Source of the DNA: a virus
DNA length: 34,802 bases
Strand: one strand, 5' to 3'
IMG/VR virus record: IMGVR_UViG_3300033149_001862
Span: 1 to 34,802 of that record
The position numbers were made by a program, and so were the translations under genes. Shown piece by piece: positions 23,433-30,868 of this stretch (the first letter of the stretch is position 1; every line of letters starts with the position of its first letter). Under the pieces are notes generated by a model. The model worked only from the letters and a program-made list of their open reading frames with translations. It ran no database searches and was not told the DNA's origin.

Positions 23433-23773
23433 TCGAAACTCCAAGCGGCCTGCGCCGCACCATGGGCGCGGTGCTGGTCTATAAATCCCGTGAAGCCGCC
23501 GCCGACGAGGTGGCCCGCTGCGCCGCCCCGGGCTCCGACTGGCGCATCTGGCCCGCCCGGCTCCAGGTGCAGCGTTACCGTGACCTGCCGTTGCCGGCCA
23601 AAGTGTCGGGGCCGGATGATATGGTCTGCGACGTGCATGTCACCGGCTGGAAGCGCGACGGCGGCGTGTTGCTGCGGCTGGAGCAGTCGAACGGCGAGCC
23701 GTGGCCGCAGTGGGAGCCGCTCGACCAGGTGAAGCTGATGGCCGAGGGACCGTACCCGTGGGAGGTGGAGTGA
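23423..23773 (+). CDS. Hypothetical early protein
   Basis: The protein has 116 aa. AGGGAGAAATC precedes the ATG, and the first 10 bases overlap the previous gene. The product has YVIETPSGLRRTMGAVLVYK and SREAAADEVARCAAPGSDWR, and a C-terminal strand-rich part (MVCDVHVTGWKRDGGVLLRL). It ends in TGATG overlap with the next gene. No family recognised. Confidence 0.7.
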   Translation: MYVIETPSGLRRTMGAVLVYKSREAAADEVARCAAPGSDWRIWPARLQVQRYRDLPLPAKVSGPDDMVCDVHVTGWKRDGGVLLRLEQSNGEPWPQWEPLDQVKLMAEGPYPWEVE

Positions 23774-23952
23774 TGAAGCTATATCACCTGTGCCTGATCC
23801 CAGAAAAGTTTCCATGGCCCCTTTACGACTGCATGCTCTCACTGATAGTCCGCGCCGAGGATGAGCAACAGGCGAGGGAGATCGCGCAAGAAAAGGCGGT
23901 TGACGAGGCGGACTGCCATCCAAGCAGGACCCCATGGCTTGACCCCGAGTAG
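23773..23952 (+). CDS. Small early protein with in-frame amber stop; coding sense continues to 24003
   Basis: The 59-aa frame starts in a TGATG overlap. The product (KLYHLCLIPEKFPWPLYDCM, then LSLIVRAEDEQQAREIAQEK) resembles small phage proteins with a VVRAEDE-AREIA core. After the TAG at 23950-23952 the same frame continues for 16 codons (TAAGEPGPIVVDVWEA) to TAA at 24001, and that tail looks like the normal end of this family (GEPGVVL-DF-A). The gene may therefore be a full-length version carrying a nonsense codon, or may use readthrough. The next gene's ribosome site lies in the extension. Confidence 0.65.
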   Translation: MKLYHLCLIPEKFPWPLYDCMLSLIVRAEDEQQAREIAQEKAVDEADCHPSRTPWLDPE

Positions 23953-24005
23953 ACGGCAGCCGGGGAGCCAGGCCCCATCGTTGTCGATGTCTGGGAGGCA
24001 TAACC

Positions 24006-24197
24006 ATGCCCTGCATGTGCGGTGCCCTTGACTGCCCCTCCTGTGGACCAGCCCAGGGAATGCCCACCTGCGAAGAGTGCGGCCGCGTGCTTGACTGTGA
24101 CGACTGCCCGGATCGGGAACGCTGCGAGCGCGGAGACGACGTGCCGTGCCTGTGCGAGCGGTGTCGCGATCCAGGGAAGGAGGTGTACGATGACTGA
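24006..24197 (+). CDS. Small Cys-rich, probably zinc-binding protein
   Basis: The protein has 63 aa with 12 Cys in several C-x2-C or near-C-x2-C pairs (PCMCGALDCPSCG, TCEECG, DCDDC, CLCERC). GGGAGG lies 7 bases before the ATG. It is likely to fold around two or more zinc ions. It overlaps the start of the exonuclease gene by 8 bases. Function unknown. Confidence 0.65.
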   Translation: MPCMCGALDCPSCGPAQGMPTCEECGRVLDCDDCPDRERCERGDDVPCLCERCRDPGKEVYDD

Positions 24198-25110
24198 GTT
24201 GAATATGGAACTCCGAAAGAAGGGCGTCACCGGCTCGGAGATTGCCGCGGTGGCGGGGCTCAATCCATACAGTTCTCCCGTCGAGGTGTGGGAGCGCAAG
24301 GTTGGCCTGCGCGATGAGCCGAAAGACAACTATCACATGCAGCGTGGCCGACACCTGGAGGCCGGCCTGCGTGCTTGGCTGGCCGAGCGCCAGGGATACG
24401 AGGTCCGCGAGGTGCCCACCCTGCAAAGCAAGTCTCATCCGCTGGTAATCGCCAGTCCGGACGGTGCGGCCTACGAGAAGAACAAACTGGTTGCCGCCGT
24501 CGAACTAAAAAGCCCGACCACCGGTCGCGACTGGGAACCGCCCGAGGTGAAGGCCGACGGTATTCCAATCTATTACCTGCCACAGGTTACCTGGGAGATG
24601 GCCGTGCTGGACATCGACCGGGCAGACGTAGCGGCGCTCATTGCTGGAAACCTTGCTGTCTACCACGTACACTTCAACCAGCGCCTGTTCGAGTTATTGC
24701 TACGAGAGGCCGAGAAATTCTGGCACTATGTAGAAAAACAGGAGCCACCCCCGCTCGACCACACAGACGCCAGCAAGCGGTTTCTGGAGCGCGAGTTTCC
24801 GCGCCACCAGACCGATGAACTGGTTGTTGCCGACACCGAAACAGAGGGGCTGATCCTTGAATACCGGGAAATACGCGCCAAGGCGGAAGAACTGGAGCGC
24901 AAGCGCAAGGAGATGGAGAATCTAATCAAAGCCAACATCGGCGACAAGGCTGGTCTGCGCGGCCCCTGGGGCAAGATAACCTGGAAGGCCACCAAGGATC
25001 GTACCAATATCGACCTGAAGGCCCTGCGGGCCGAGGTGCCCGAAATAGCCGAGCGGTACACCATAACCAAACCCGGCAGCCGCGTGCTGCGGGTCTACTG
25101 GGAGGATTGA
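24190..25110 (+). CDS. YqaJ-type viral recombination exonuclease
   Basis: The protein has 306 aa. AAGGAGGT precedes the ATG at 24190. GVTGSEIAAVAGLNPYSSPV and EVWERKVGL (residues 12-40), the catalytic SPDG (D91) and VELKSP (E105, K107) are the YqaJ/lambda-exonuclease active site (PD-(D/E)XK fold). The C-terminal 100 residues are a helical, charged region (REIRAKAEELERKRKEMENL). It digests double-stranded ends 5' to 3' to give a strand for RecT, encoded 3 bases downstream. Together they form a phage single-strand annealing pair like lambda Exo and Beta. Confidence 0.88.
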   Translation: MTELNMELRKKGVTGSEIAAVAGLNPYSSPVEVWERKVGLRDEPKDNYHMQRGRHLEAGLRAWLAERQGYEVREVPTLQSKSHPLVIASPDGAAYEKNKLVAAVELKSPTTGRDWEPPEVKADGIPIYYLPQVTWEMAVLDIDRADVAALIAGNLAVYHVHFNQRLFELLLREAEKFWHYVEKQEPPPLDHTDASKRFLEREFPRHQTDELVVADTETEGLILEYREIRAKAEELERKRKEMENLIKANIGDKAGLRGPWGKITWKATKDRTNIDLKALRAEVPEIAERYTITKPGSRVLRVYWED

Positions 25111-25113
25111 GCC

Positions 25114-26199
25114 ATGGCAAAGAACCAGGACAGGCAACTAACAATCTCCGAGTTGCGCGGGGCGCTTGCAGGGATCAAGAGCCACATCGAGCAGGCCCTG
25201 CCGGCAACGGCCCGGAGGTATCTCACGCCCGAGCGAGTGACAAAGATCGCGTTAATGGCAATCAGTCGCCAACCGATGCTAATGGCCTGCACCAGGGAGA
25301 GTATCCTGCGGTCGGTCATGGACGCCACCACGCTGGGCCTGGAGCTTGGCGGGCCGCTCGGCCAGGCATACCTTGTGCCCTACCGCAACAAAAACACCGG
25401 CCGCCTGGAGGCAAATTTTATCATCGGTTACCGCGGCCTGATTGCGCTTTCCCGGCGCAGCGGCGAGATTCAGAGCGTCAACGCCAACATCGTCTACGAG
25501 AAGGACACGTTTGAAATCGACCTGGGCAGCGGTGAGCCGCCGAAGCATATCCCGTATCTGGACGGCCCCCGCGGAAAGCCCCGGCTGGTTTACAGCATCG
25601 CCCGATTCAAGGATGGCGGCATGCATGTCGAGATGATGACCATGGATCAAGTGGATGCCATCCGTGAGCGCAGCCGTGCCAAAAACAATGGCCCGTGGGT
25701 CACCGACTACGAGGAAATGGCCCGTAAAACCGTGGTGCGTCGGGCCGCGAAGTATTGGCCTATCAGTATCGAGATGGCCGAGGCGTTGGCTATGGAGGAT
25801 CGCGCCGAGGGTGGGGACGTGATTGACGCCGAGTACACCGAGCAGGCCGTTGAGCAGGCGGCAAGCCGTACCGACGAAGCCATCGAGGCGTTGACTGCCA
25901 ACGAAGGCAAACTGCCAGCCGACGACACCGAGCCCGAGAAACCCAAAAAGCGAAGCCGCAAGAAGGCCGAGCCCGACGTCACCAAGCGCAAGGCCGAGAT
26001 CGCGCAGCACATCCTTGACATGGCCCGCACCGCCGGCTGGTGCGAGACCATGGACGAGTTGTTGGCCACGCTCAAGGACAACGGGCAGGTGGCGGCGGAC
26101 CTGAAAGACCTGACTCACCTGGCGACCGATGAGCTGGAAAAGCTGGCCGACGACGTGGAGCGGGCGTGCGTGCCACCCGAGCAGCAGGAGCTGGTGTGA
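25114..26199 (+). CDS. recT: RecT-family single-strand annealing protein
   Basis: The protein has 361 aa. GGGAGG precedes the ATG 3 bases after the exonuclease stop. The RecT core spans about residues 20-230: ALMAISRQPMLMACTRESIL, then SVMDATTLGLELGGPLGQAY, LVPYRN, FIIGYRGLIALSRRSGEIQS and ARKTVVRRAAKYWPIS, all typical of the family. A Lys/Arg/Glu-rich linker (PEKPKKRSRKKAEPD) leads to a C-terminal helical part absent from minimal RecT proteins. Pairing with the YqaJ nuclease upstream indicates a homologous recombination module. Confidence 0.9.
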   Translation: MAKNQDRQLTISELRGALAGIKSHIEQALPATARRYLTPERVTKIALMAISRQPMLMACTRESILRSVMDATTLGLELGGPLGQAYLVPYRNKNTGRLEANFIIGYRGLIALSRRSGEIQSVNANIVYEKDTFEIDLGSGEPPKHIPYLDGPRGKPRLVYSIARFKDGGMHVEMMTMDQVDAIRERSRAKNNGPWVTDYEEMARKTVVRRAAKYWPISIEMAEALAMEDRAEGGDVIDAEYTEQAVEQAASRTDEAIEALTANEGKLPADDTEPEKPKKRSRKKAEPDVTKRKAEIAQHILDMARTAGWCETMDELLATLKDNGQVAADLKDLTHLATDELEKLADDVERACVPPEQQELV

Positions 26200-26465
26200 T
26201 GGGCCTGCTCGACCGTGCCCGGGAACTGGCAGCCACGTGGCGAAGCATTGGTGCCAGCGAGACGGCTGACGTGCTAGCCAAGCTTGTGTTAGAAGTAGAG
26301 AGGCTGACGAAAGCGGTAGAAATAATGATACCGTCAGCAGCGGCAGACGCTAGGTGTCCACCTCCCTATTATGGGAAGGGATGTGCATATAATGACGGCG
26401 AATTCACCCTGAAACAAATAGACGATCCGTGCCTCGTCTGCTGGCGCCGGTGGCTGGAGGGATGA
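26199..26465 (+). CDS. Small protein ending in CxxCWxxWLE, paralogous to the gene at 30482
   Basis: The protein has 88 aa with a TGATG overlap with recT. The N-terminus is LLDRARELAATWRS and the C-terminus CLVCWRRWLEG, with further Cys in CPPPYYGKGC. The gene at 30482-30868 shares the RARELAA start and the CRKCWQEWLE end, so the two look like diverged copies of one module. It is probably zinc-binding. Function unknown. Confidence 0.65.
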   Translation: MGLLDRARELAATWRSIGASETADVLAKLVLEVERLTKAVEIMIPSAAADARCPPPYYGKGCAYNDGEFTLKQIDDPCLVCWRRWLEG

Positions 26466-26467
26466 CC

Positions 26468-26671
26468 ATGACCTGTCCCGAGTGCGGACGCCGTTTTGAT
26501 TCGTGGCGCGCCCTGAGCCAGCATGTCAACCGCGGTTGCCCGGCGGCGCTGTACGACTGCTTCGTGGACGGCGAAGACGTGGCCGTGCTGGCCCGGCGGT
26601 TTCGGCAGAGCAGCCAAGTGGTTTGGCAGAAGATCAAAAGCTGGCGCGTGCAGTTGGAGGTGGGGAGATGA
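26468..26671 (+). CDS. C2HC zinc-finger protein with DNA-binding-like C-terminus
   Basis: The protein has 67 aa. TGGAGGGATG precedes the ATG at 26468; another ATG at 26462 overlaps the previous stop. CPECGRRFDSWRALSQHVNR plus a following GC makes a C-x2-C-x12-H-x4-C zinc finger. The rest (VDGEDVAVLARRFRQSSQVV) resembles a helix-turn-helix of the sigma or resolvase type. It is a plausible small DNA-binding regulator of the early operon or host genes. Inferred, not recognised as a named family. Confidence 0.65.
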   Translation: MTCPECGRRFDSWRALSQHVNRGCPAALYDCFVDGEDVAVLARRFRQSSQVVWQKIKSWRVQLEVGR

Positions 26672-26940
26672 AATCATCCTTGCCACCGCTAGAAGTCGGG
26701 CTCCGCGACTTGGAGCGCAAACTGGTGCTATTCTGGACACGCATGGCGTGGGTGGAGGAATCCCTCGACGAAGCCGCAAGGTTGTGGCTCGACAGGCATC
26801 CAGGCGCCACAACTGGGGATCTGGTAGTCAATATTCACCCTGACGGTGTTCATGAATTGGTGGTTGCTGACGGGTCGAAATACGGGGAGGGGATTGTTGT
26901 GGTGCGAATAGACCCGGACGACTGGAGGGATGAGAAATGA
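26668..26940 (+). CDS. Hypothetical early protein
   Basis: The protein has 90 aa with an ATGA overlap with the previous gene and GGAGGTGGGGAG upstream. It has a helical N-terminal half (PPLEVGLRDLERKLVLFWTR) and a strand-like C-terminal half (ATTGDLVVNIHPDGVHELVV), ending VRIDPDDWRDEK. No family recognised. Confidence 0.65.
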   Translation: MKSSLPPLEVGLRDLERKLVLFWTRMAWVEESLDEAARLWLDRHPGATTGDLVVNIHPDGVHELVVADGSKYGEGIVVVRIDPDDWRDEK

Positions 26941-27539
26941 AACCCTACTGCTCCGACTGCACCCACTACCGCCCGGGCCGGCATTGCCCCATCACCGGCC
27001 AACCCTTTCTGGGCAGTCGCCAGGCGTGCGCACAGTTCCGGCCGCTCAAACTGCCCCCGCTGAGCGACATGGATGCCCAGCATGTCGGCCGCCGGCTGGC
27101 CGCGGAGATGCTGCTGTGCGCACTACGCGACGACGCCAAGCGATACCGACCGCGACAGTCGGGCGAGTACCGGGCCGACCGCTGGGTGCAGCGCGTGAAC
27201 GAACAGCCCCCGGGCTTCGACTGGTGCTGCAACGTGCTTACCTTAGAGCCCGGCTGGTTGCGTGGCCGCTGGTCCCGGCTGGTCGGCCTGTGTCGTGAAC
27301 ACGGTGGCCCCGGCAGGGTTCGGCATGTATTCGTGGCCGCCGCCCGCCGGCAGGGGATGAGCTGGGCCGAGGTAGAGGACCGCTGGGGCCTGCCCAGCAA
27401 GGGGTTTTTGTACGGCAAGGTTGAAGACGACCTGCCGGATGAAGAATTTGTACGCAAGCTCGATGCCGCGCTGGCCCGGCTGGAGAACCCGGGGAACAGC
27501 AACCCTAACAGGTTTTTGATGCTCAGGAGGGCGGGGTGA
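26937..27539 (+). CDS. Hypothetical protein with N-terminal Cys/His metal site
   Basis: The protein has 200 aa with an ATGA overlap. The N-terminus (YCSDCTHYRPGRHCPITGQP) has C-x2-C and further Cys and His that may hold zinc. The rest is helical (RRLAAEMLLCALRDDAKRYR) with a C-terminal AARRQGMSWAEVEDRWGLPS segment that could be a helix-turn-helix. Function unknown. It overlaps the next gene by 4 bases (GTGA). Confidence 0.65.
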   Translation: MKPYCSDCTHYRPGRHCPITGQPFLGSRQACAQFRPLKLPPLSDMDAQHVGRRLAAEMLLCALRDDAKRYRPRQSGEYRADRWVQRVNEQPPGFDWCCNVLTLEPGWLRGRWSRLVGLCREHGGPGRVRHVFVAAARRQGMSWAEVEDRWGLPSKGFLYGKVEDDLPDEEFVRKLDAALARLENPGNSNPNRFLMLRRAG

Positions 27540-27745
27540 CAAAGGCCAAGATTCCTAATGTGGTACTAACAGTTATCATCGCTGATGATCAGCCACTTGT
27601 CATATTCGGCGACCCACCGACGCACCGAAGCGTTCGGCTGGAACTCACCGAAGAGCAAAAGAAAGCGCTAACACTCGATGCGAAGCACGAAAGAATATCA
27701 CACTGCTTCCTGGAGGATGTAGATCATGACCAAAACATGCGGTGA
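27536..27745 (+). CDS. Hypothetical early protein
   Basis: The protein has 69 aa with a GTG start in a GTGA overlap, preceded by GGAGGGCGGG. It begins with two strands (NVVLTVIIADDQPLVIFGDP) and ends with charged helix. It overlaps the next gene by 20 bases. Not recognised. Confidence 0.55.
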   Translation: MTKAKIPNVVLTVIIADDQPLVIFGDPPTHRSVRLELTEEQKKALTLDAKHERISHCFLEDVDHDQNMR

Positions 27746-28121
27746 GTGTCCGTGGCTGAAATTCGCATCCGTCATGCTTGATGGCGATGGGGCCTTGTTT
27801 GATGGAGTGCCAGTAGGGGAATGTCGCTTTGGTGTCAACGCTGGACGATTGGCCACAGATCCCGTATGCACCGCCCGCCGCGCCTTCGAGGTTCTGCGCG
27901 ACGAGGTGCGGCGGTTGCGGGCGGAAAACAAGAGGCTGGTTAGCATGGTGCTATCCGTCCACCCATGTTTCGGCTACTTCGACAGTGGCGTATCTTCGTG
28001 CGACGACCACGGCCCGGAAGATTGCACCACCAAAGAATCGGGCGAAACATGGAACACTTGTCCGTATGGCCGGTTGTCGCCCCAATACGTGCGCTTGATG
28101 GATAAGGAGGACGACGAATGA
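27726..28121 (+). CDS. Cys-rich hypothetical protein
   Basis: The protein has 131 aa. GGAGGATGTAGATC precedes the ATG. TCGECPWLKFA at the start has a C-x2-C, and further Cys and His are in HPCFGYFDSGVSSCDDHGPE and NTCPYGRLSPQ. A helical middle (FEVLRDEVRRLRAENKRLVS) looks like a short coiled coil. A zinc-binding role is likely, but no family is recognised. It overlaps the resolvase gene by 4 bases. Confidence 0.6.
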   Translation: MTKTCGECPWLKFASVMLDGDGALFDGVPVGECRFGVNAGRLATDPVCTARRAFEVLRDEVRRLRAENKRLVSMVLSVHPCFGYFDSGVSSCDDHGPEDCTTKESGETWNTCPYGRLSPQYVRLMDKEDDE

Positions 28122-28555
28122 CCACCCTCGCCATCGACCCGGGCAAACGCTCCGGCTGGTGTCTGCTGTGGAACGACAAGCCCACCTCGGGCGTCGTCGA
28201 CGGAGACGACCTGCCCGCCGTGTGGGCGGTGCTCGACGAGGCGGCGCAGTTTTCCCTGGGCGGGCTGACGGTGGTCATCGAGGACCAGTACCACGCGCGC
28301 ATGCGCGGCCAGGGCCTGACCACCCTGTTTCGCCGCCGGTTCGCGTGGGAAATTCTAGCCCGCTGGTTGGACCTGCCGGTGAAGATAGTTCACCCGATGA
28401 CTTGGCAGAGCTACTTCAAAATCCGCAAGGGCGACAAGCAGGGCATCTGCCAGGTGGCCCGCGCACTGTGTGGCTACGACGTCGAGCAGGACGAAGCGGA
28501 TGCCGTGTGCATGGCGTACTGGAGGGAGATGCGGAGGTCCCATGAATCCAACTGA
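28118..28555 (+). CDS. RuvC-like Holliday-junction resolvase / RNase H-fold nuclease
   Basis: The protein has 145 aa with an ATGA overlap. TLAIDPGKRSGW carries the first acidic residue (D7), TVVIEDQY the second (E55) and DEADAVCMAYW the last ones (D125, E126, D128), in the order of RuvC-type RNase H-fold nucleases. The length (about 145) is like phage RuvC-type resolvases. It probably cuts branched DNA made by recombination or replication before packaging. All expected acids are present. Confidence 0.82.
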   Translation: MTTLAIDPGKRSGWCLLWNDKPTSGVVDGDDLPAVWAVLDEAAQFSLGGLTVVIEDQYHARMRGQGLTTLFRRRFAWEILARWLDLPVKIVHPMTWQSYFKIRKGDKQGICQVARALCGYDVEQDEADAVCMAYWREMRRSHESN

Positions 28556-29288
28556 AAAGCGCACGTCCAAGGGCCTCTGGTGGGACCGTGCGTGGAGCCT
28601 GGTGGACGGCTGCACCCCGGTCTCGGAGGGGTGCGCACACTGCTGGTCTGCCTCGATGGCCCGACGGTTCGGTAAGGACTTTTCCAATGTCCGCCCTAAG
28701 TGGGACCGGTTGTCAAGGCCGTATGGAGTCTCCAAGCCCGCAGTGTGGGCGGTGTGGAACGACCTGTTTCACGAGGAAGCCCCGCCAAGTTTCATTGAAG
28801 CCGCTATCAGGGTCATGCGTAACTGTAAACATCACTTGTTCCTGGTGCTCACCAAACGGCCCGAAAGGGCAATGTTCGTTCTCCACGAGCTTGACCTGCC
28901 AGACAACCTTTGGCTCGGCGTCACCGCCGAGAACCAGAAGCAGGCAGACAAGCGCATCCCGGTGCTGCTGCGGATTCCGGCGGCCAAGAGGTTTGTTTCG
29001 GTCGAGCCGATGCTGGGGCGGGTGAAGTTGGGCGATATTCAAGACGGTACCGGAGGGATAATAAAACCACTTTGTGGTCTACACTGGCAACCGACACCGA
29101 GTAGCTGGCCACATCAGGGGTTGACGGTGCTTGAGCCGGTTAGTTCTAACAAGCGGCCGATGGATCTCCAGTGGGCGCGCGACCTGCACGAGCAGTGCCA
29201 GGAGGCCGGCGTGCCCTTCTGGTTCAAGCAGGACGGCGATGGCAACAAAACTCTGGACGGAAAGGTGGTGAGAGAATGGCCGAGCTGA
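28542..29288 (+). CDS. DUF5131 (Gp37/Gp68-like) protein
   Basis: The protein has 248 aa from the ATG at 28542 (GGAGGTCCC upstream), with 14 bases overlapping the resolvase. GCTPVSEGCAHCWSASMARR is the three-Cys motif of the phage Gp37/Gp68 group (DUF5131), and WNDLFHEE, FLVLTKRPERA, WLGVTAENQKQADKR and SVEPMLGRV are other conserved blocks. The family resembles radical-SAM/photoproduct-lyase proteins but its reaction is unknown. Family members usually have a GGESG block before RPM. Here the corresponding stretch reads LTVLEPVSSNKRPM. Confidence 0.85.
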   Translation: MNPTEKRTSKGLWWDRAWSLVDGCTPVSEGCAHCWSASMARRFGKDFSNVRPKWDRLSRPYGVSKPAVWAVWNDLFHEEAPPSFIEAAIRVMRNCKHHLFLVLTKRPERAMFVLHELDLPDNLWLGVTAENQKQADKRIPVLLRIPAAKRFVSVEPMLGRVKLGDIQDGTGGIIKPLCGLHWQPTPSSWPHQGLTVLEPVSSNKRPMDLQWARDLHEQCQEAGVPFWFKQDGDGNKTLDGKVVREWPS

Positions 29289-29542
29289 TCAAAACGGTCA
29301 AGATACTTGAGTTCACCGGCGGCACCGGCCGCTGGCGTGATGCGCGGGCTACGGTGGTCCGCGAGTACAAGGTCAAGCGGGTTGGCTGGACCGACGAGCA
29401 GCGTGTCACCGAGTGGTGTGACAAGGGCGACCGGGAGATTGCCCACAGTTGGTTCGACTGGCTGAAAAAAGGCGGTGTCCCCTGCGCCCTGGTCGAGGTG
29501 GCCGGGCATGGGCTGGCCGTGTACCGGGAGCCGGTGAGATGA
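29276..29542 (+). CDS. Hypothetical early protein ending in EPVR
   Basis: The protein has 88 aa and overlaps the previous gene by 13 bases. Strand-like VKILEFTGGTGRWRDARATV and KKGGVPCALVEVAGHGLAVY suggest a small alpha/beta protein. It ends YREPVR. The last 16 bases and the next start codon (GGAGCCGGTGAGATGAA) recur at the next gene junction. Not recognised. Confidence 0.6.
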   Translation: MAELIKTVKILEFTGGTGRWRDARATVVREYKVKRVGWTDEQRVTEWCDKGDREIAHSWFDWLKKGGVPCALVEVAGHGLAVYREPVR

Positions 29543-29790
29543 ACAAGAGCGACATCATCGAGAAGATCAAAAAAGAAGCCGGCCGCCTGCGGGAAATAGG
29601 GGGCGGCAAGACCCCAATTGTAACCATGGGCGCAACCGCATTTACAGACCTCGGGCTGGCAGATGTTGACCTGGGGTGCGAGGTTGAGATTGACCACTTT
29701 TGCCCGATTCAAAGGGTGTATGTCACGTACAAGGGAGCGCGACAGATAGACAAAAAGTGGCTGATGATCGTAAAGGAGCCGGTGAGATGA
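29539..29790 (+). CDS. Hypothetical early protein ending in EPVR
   Basis: The protein has 83 aa with an ATGA overlap. The N-terminus is a charged helix (SDIIEKIKKEAGRLREIGGG) and the rest has short strands. It ends VKEPVR, as the preceding gene ends with EPVR. This and the shared 17-bp junction suggest a recombination or duplication boundary. Function unknown. Confidence 0.6.
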   Translation: MNKSDIIEKIKKEAGRLREIGGGKTPIVTMGATAFTDLGLADVDLGCEVEIDHFCPIQRVYVTYKGARQIDKKWLMIVKEPVR

Positions 29791-29990
29791 AGCCCTACCA
29801 CTGGACGGGCAAACGAGGCTGCGGTCTCTACGGCTACCACCACAAGGGCCGCCGTCGCATGGACGCCATGGTCAGCCGTGAGTGGTATGGCTGGGCCGTG
29901 GTTCTTATGGTCAACCCAGCGACCGGGAGGCGGTGGACGATCAAGGACGGCAAGCGGTTCGTCGAGCGGTTGTACGGGGGGACAAAATGA
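29787..29990 (+). CDS. Hypothetical basic protein
   Basis: The protein has 67 aa with an ATGA overlap. It is Lys/Arg/Tyr-rich (KPYHWTGKRGCGLYGYHHKG), with a strand-like WYGWAVVLMVNPATGRRW segment and a basic C-terminus. No domain recognised. GGAGCCGGTGAG precedes the ATG. Confidence 0.55.
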   Translation: MKPYHWTGKRGCGLYGYHHKGRRRMDAMVSREWYGWAVVLMVNPATGRRWTIKDGKRFVERLYGGTK

Positions 29991-30277
29991 CCATCTCCGA
30001 ACTCAAGCGGTTCATTGACGGCCCGTTGGCGGTGTACCTGGCCGGCGAGGCCACCTACAGCCGGTTTATCGAGCTGCTGCGTCACGAGTTCCCCGAGATG
30101 GGCGTCCGGTACGCACACCTGTATCCCCGGCTGTTCAACTTGGACGCCCGGGCGCCGGATGACCCGGAACTTCCCTGCTGGGATGTGTGGGCGGCAGCCG
30201 AGAAATATCTGGAGAAGGTCGGCCCGGTTGACGCCGGGGCACTCAAGCGGGCGCTGGAAAGGAGGCGGAAGCCATGA
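29987..30277 (+). CDS. Hypothetical early protein
   Basis: The protein has 96 aa with an ATGA overlap; GGGGGGACAAA precedes the ATG. It is a helical product (ISELKRFIDGPLAVYLAGEA, then TYSRFIELLRHEFPEMGVRY) with a basic C-terminus. No named family recognised. Confidence 0.6.
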   Translation: MTISELKRFIDGPLAVYLAGEATYSRFIELLRHEFPEMGVRYAHLYPRLFNLDARAPDDPELPCWDVWAAAEKYLEKVGPVDAGALKRALERRRKP

Positions 30278-30495
30278 GCGAGACGGGAACACCCACCGAC
30301 CACGACGGGGCGGAGATGTCCATGTTTCTGGCGCGGCTCAACTCAGAGGTGCGCGATTTTTTGGCCTGCCTGTTGCCGTCACAAGTACCACTTGGGGTAT
30401 ACAGAAGGCTTGTCGATGACGTGGCAGACCTGATACGGGAACGATGCATGGTGGTGACCTTCCCCGACAAGGAGGACGACCATGAAAATTCTTGA
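30274..30495 (+). CDS. Hypothetical acidic protein
   Basis: The protein has 73 aa with an ATGA overlap. It is acidic and helical (MSMFLARLNSEVRDFLACLL, then LVDDVADLIRERCM). It overlaps the next gene by 14 bases. Not recognised. Confidence 0.55.
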   Translation: MSETGTPTDHDGAEMSMFLARLNSEVRDFLACLLPSQVPLGVYRRLVDDVADLIRERCMVVTFPDKEDDHENS

Positions 30496-30868
30496 GCGGG
30501 CACGGGAGTTGGCGGCCCTGGCCGAGAAGGCGACCAGAGGGCCGTGGAGGGTTGGCAAGTGTTACGGCGCCGTGGTTGCAGACTACCCTATTGGTGACGT
30601 GAGAGGGGCCGACGATGACAACGCGGTGGCTGACTACGGTGGGCACCTGGTCGGCGAAAGCATAAGCTCCAAGAATTGCCCGCTCATCGCCGCCGCCCCC
30701 GAGATGGCCGAACTGTTGGGCAAGCTGGCCGATAAGCTGGAGGAAGGAATAAAAGAGATACCGAATGCATGTCCGCCGCCGCTATCACAGACTCCGCCGT
30801 GGTGTCCGCGCACAGATGATATGCACGGAAACTGTCGCAAGTGCTGGCAGGAGTGGCTTGAGCGATGA
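30482..30868 (+). CDS. Ead/Ea22-like early protein with C-terminal Cys motif
   Basis: The protein has 128 aa. AAGGAGGACGACC precedes the ATG. LAEKATRGPWR and NCPLIAAAPEMAELL are the core pattern of the phage Ead/Ea22-like group (ATPGPW, IAAA-P). The C-terminus (CPPPL, WCP, NCRKCWQEWLE) matches the gene at 26199. In lambda-like phages ead genes are non-essential early genes of unclear function. Confidence 0.65.
   Translation: MKILERARELAALAEKATRGPWRVGKCYGAVVADYPIGDVRGADDDNAVADYGGHLVGESISSKNCPLIAAAPEMAELLGKLADKLEEGIKEIPNACPPPLSQTPPWCPRTDDMHGNCRKCWQEWLER

Noticed and set aside
22880-24067. 395-aa minus-strand frame opposite the early genes
   Set aside because: It runs against the operon, is Arg/Ser/Ala-rich, and overlaps at least three genes with ribosome sites and overlapping junctions.
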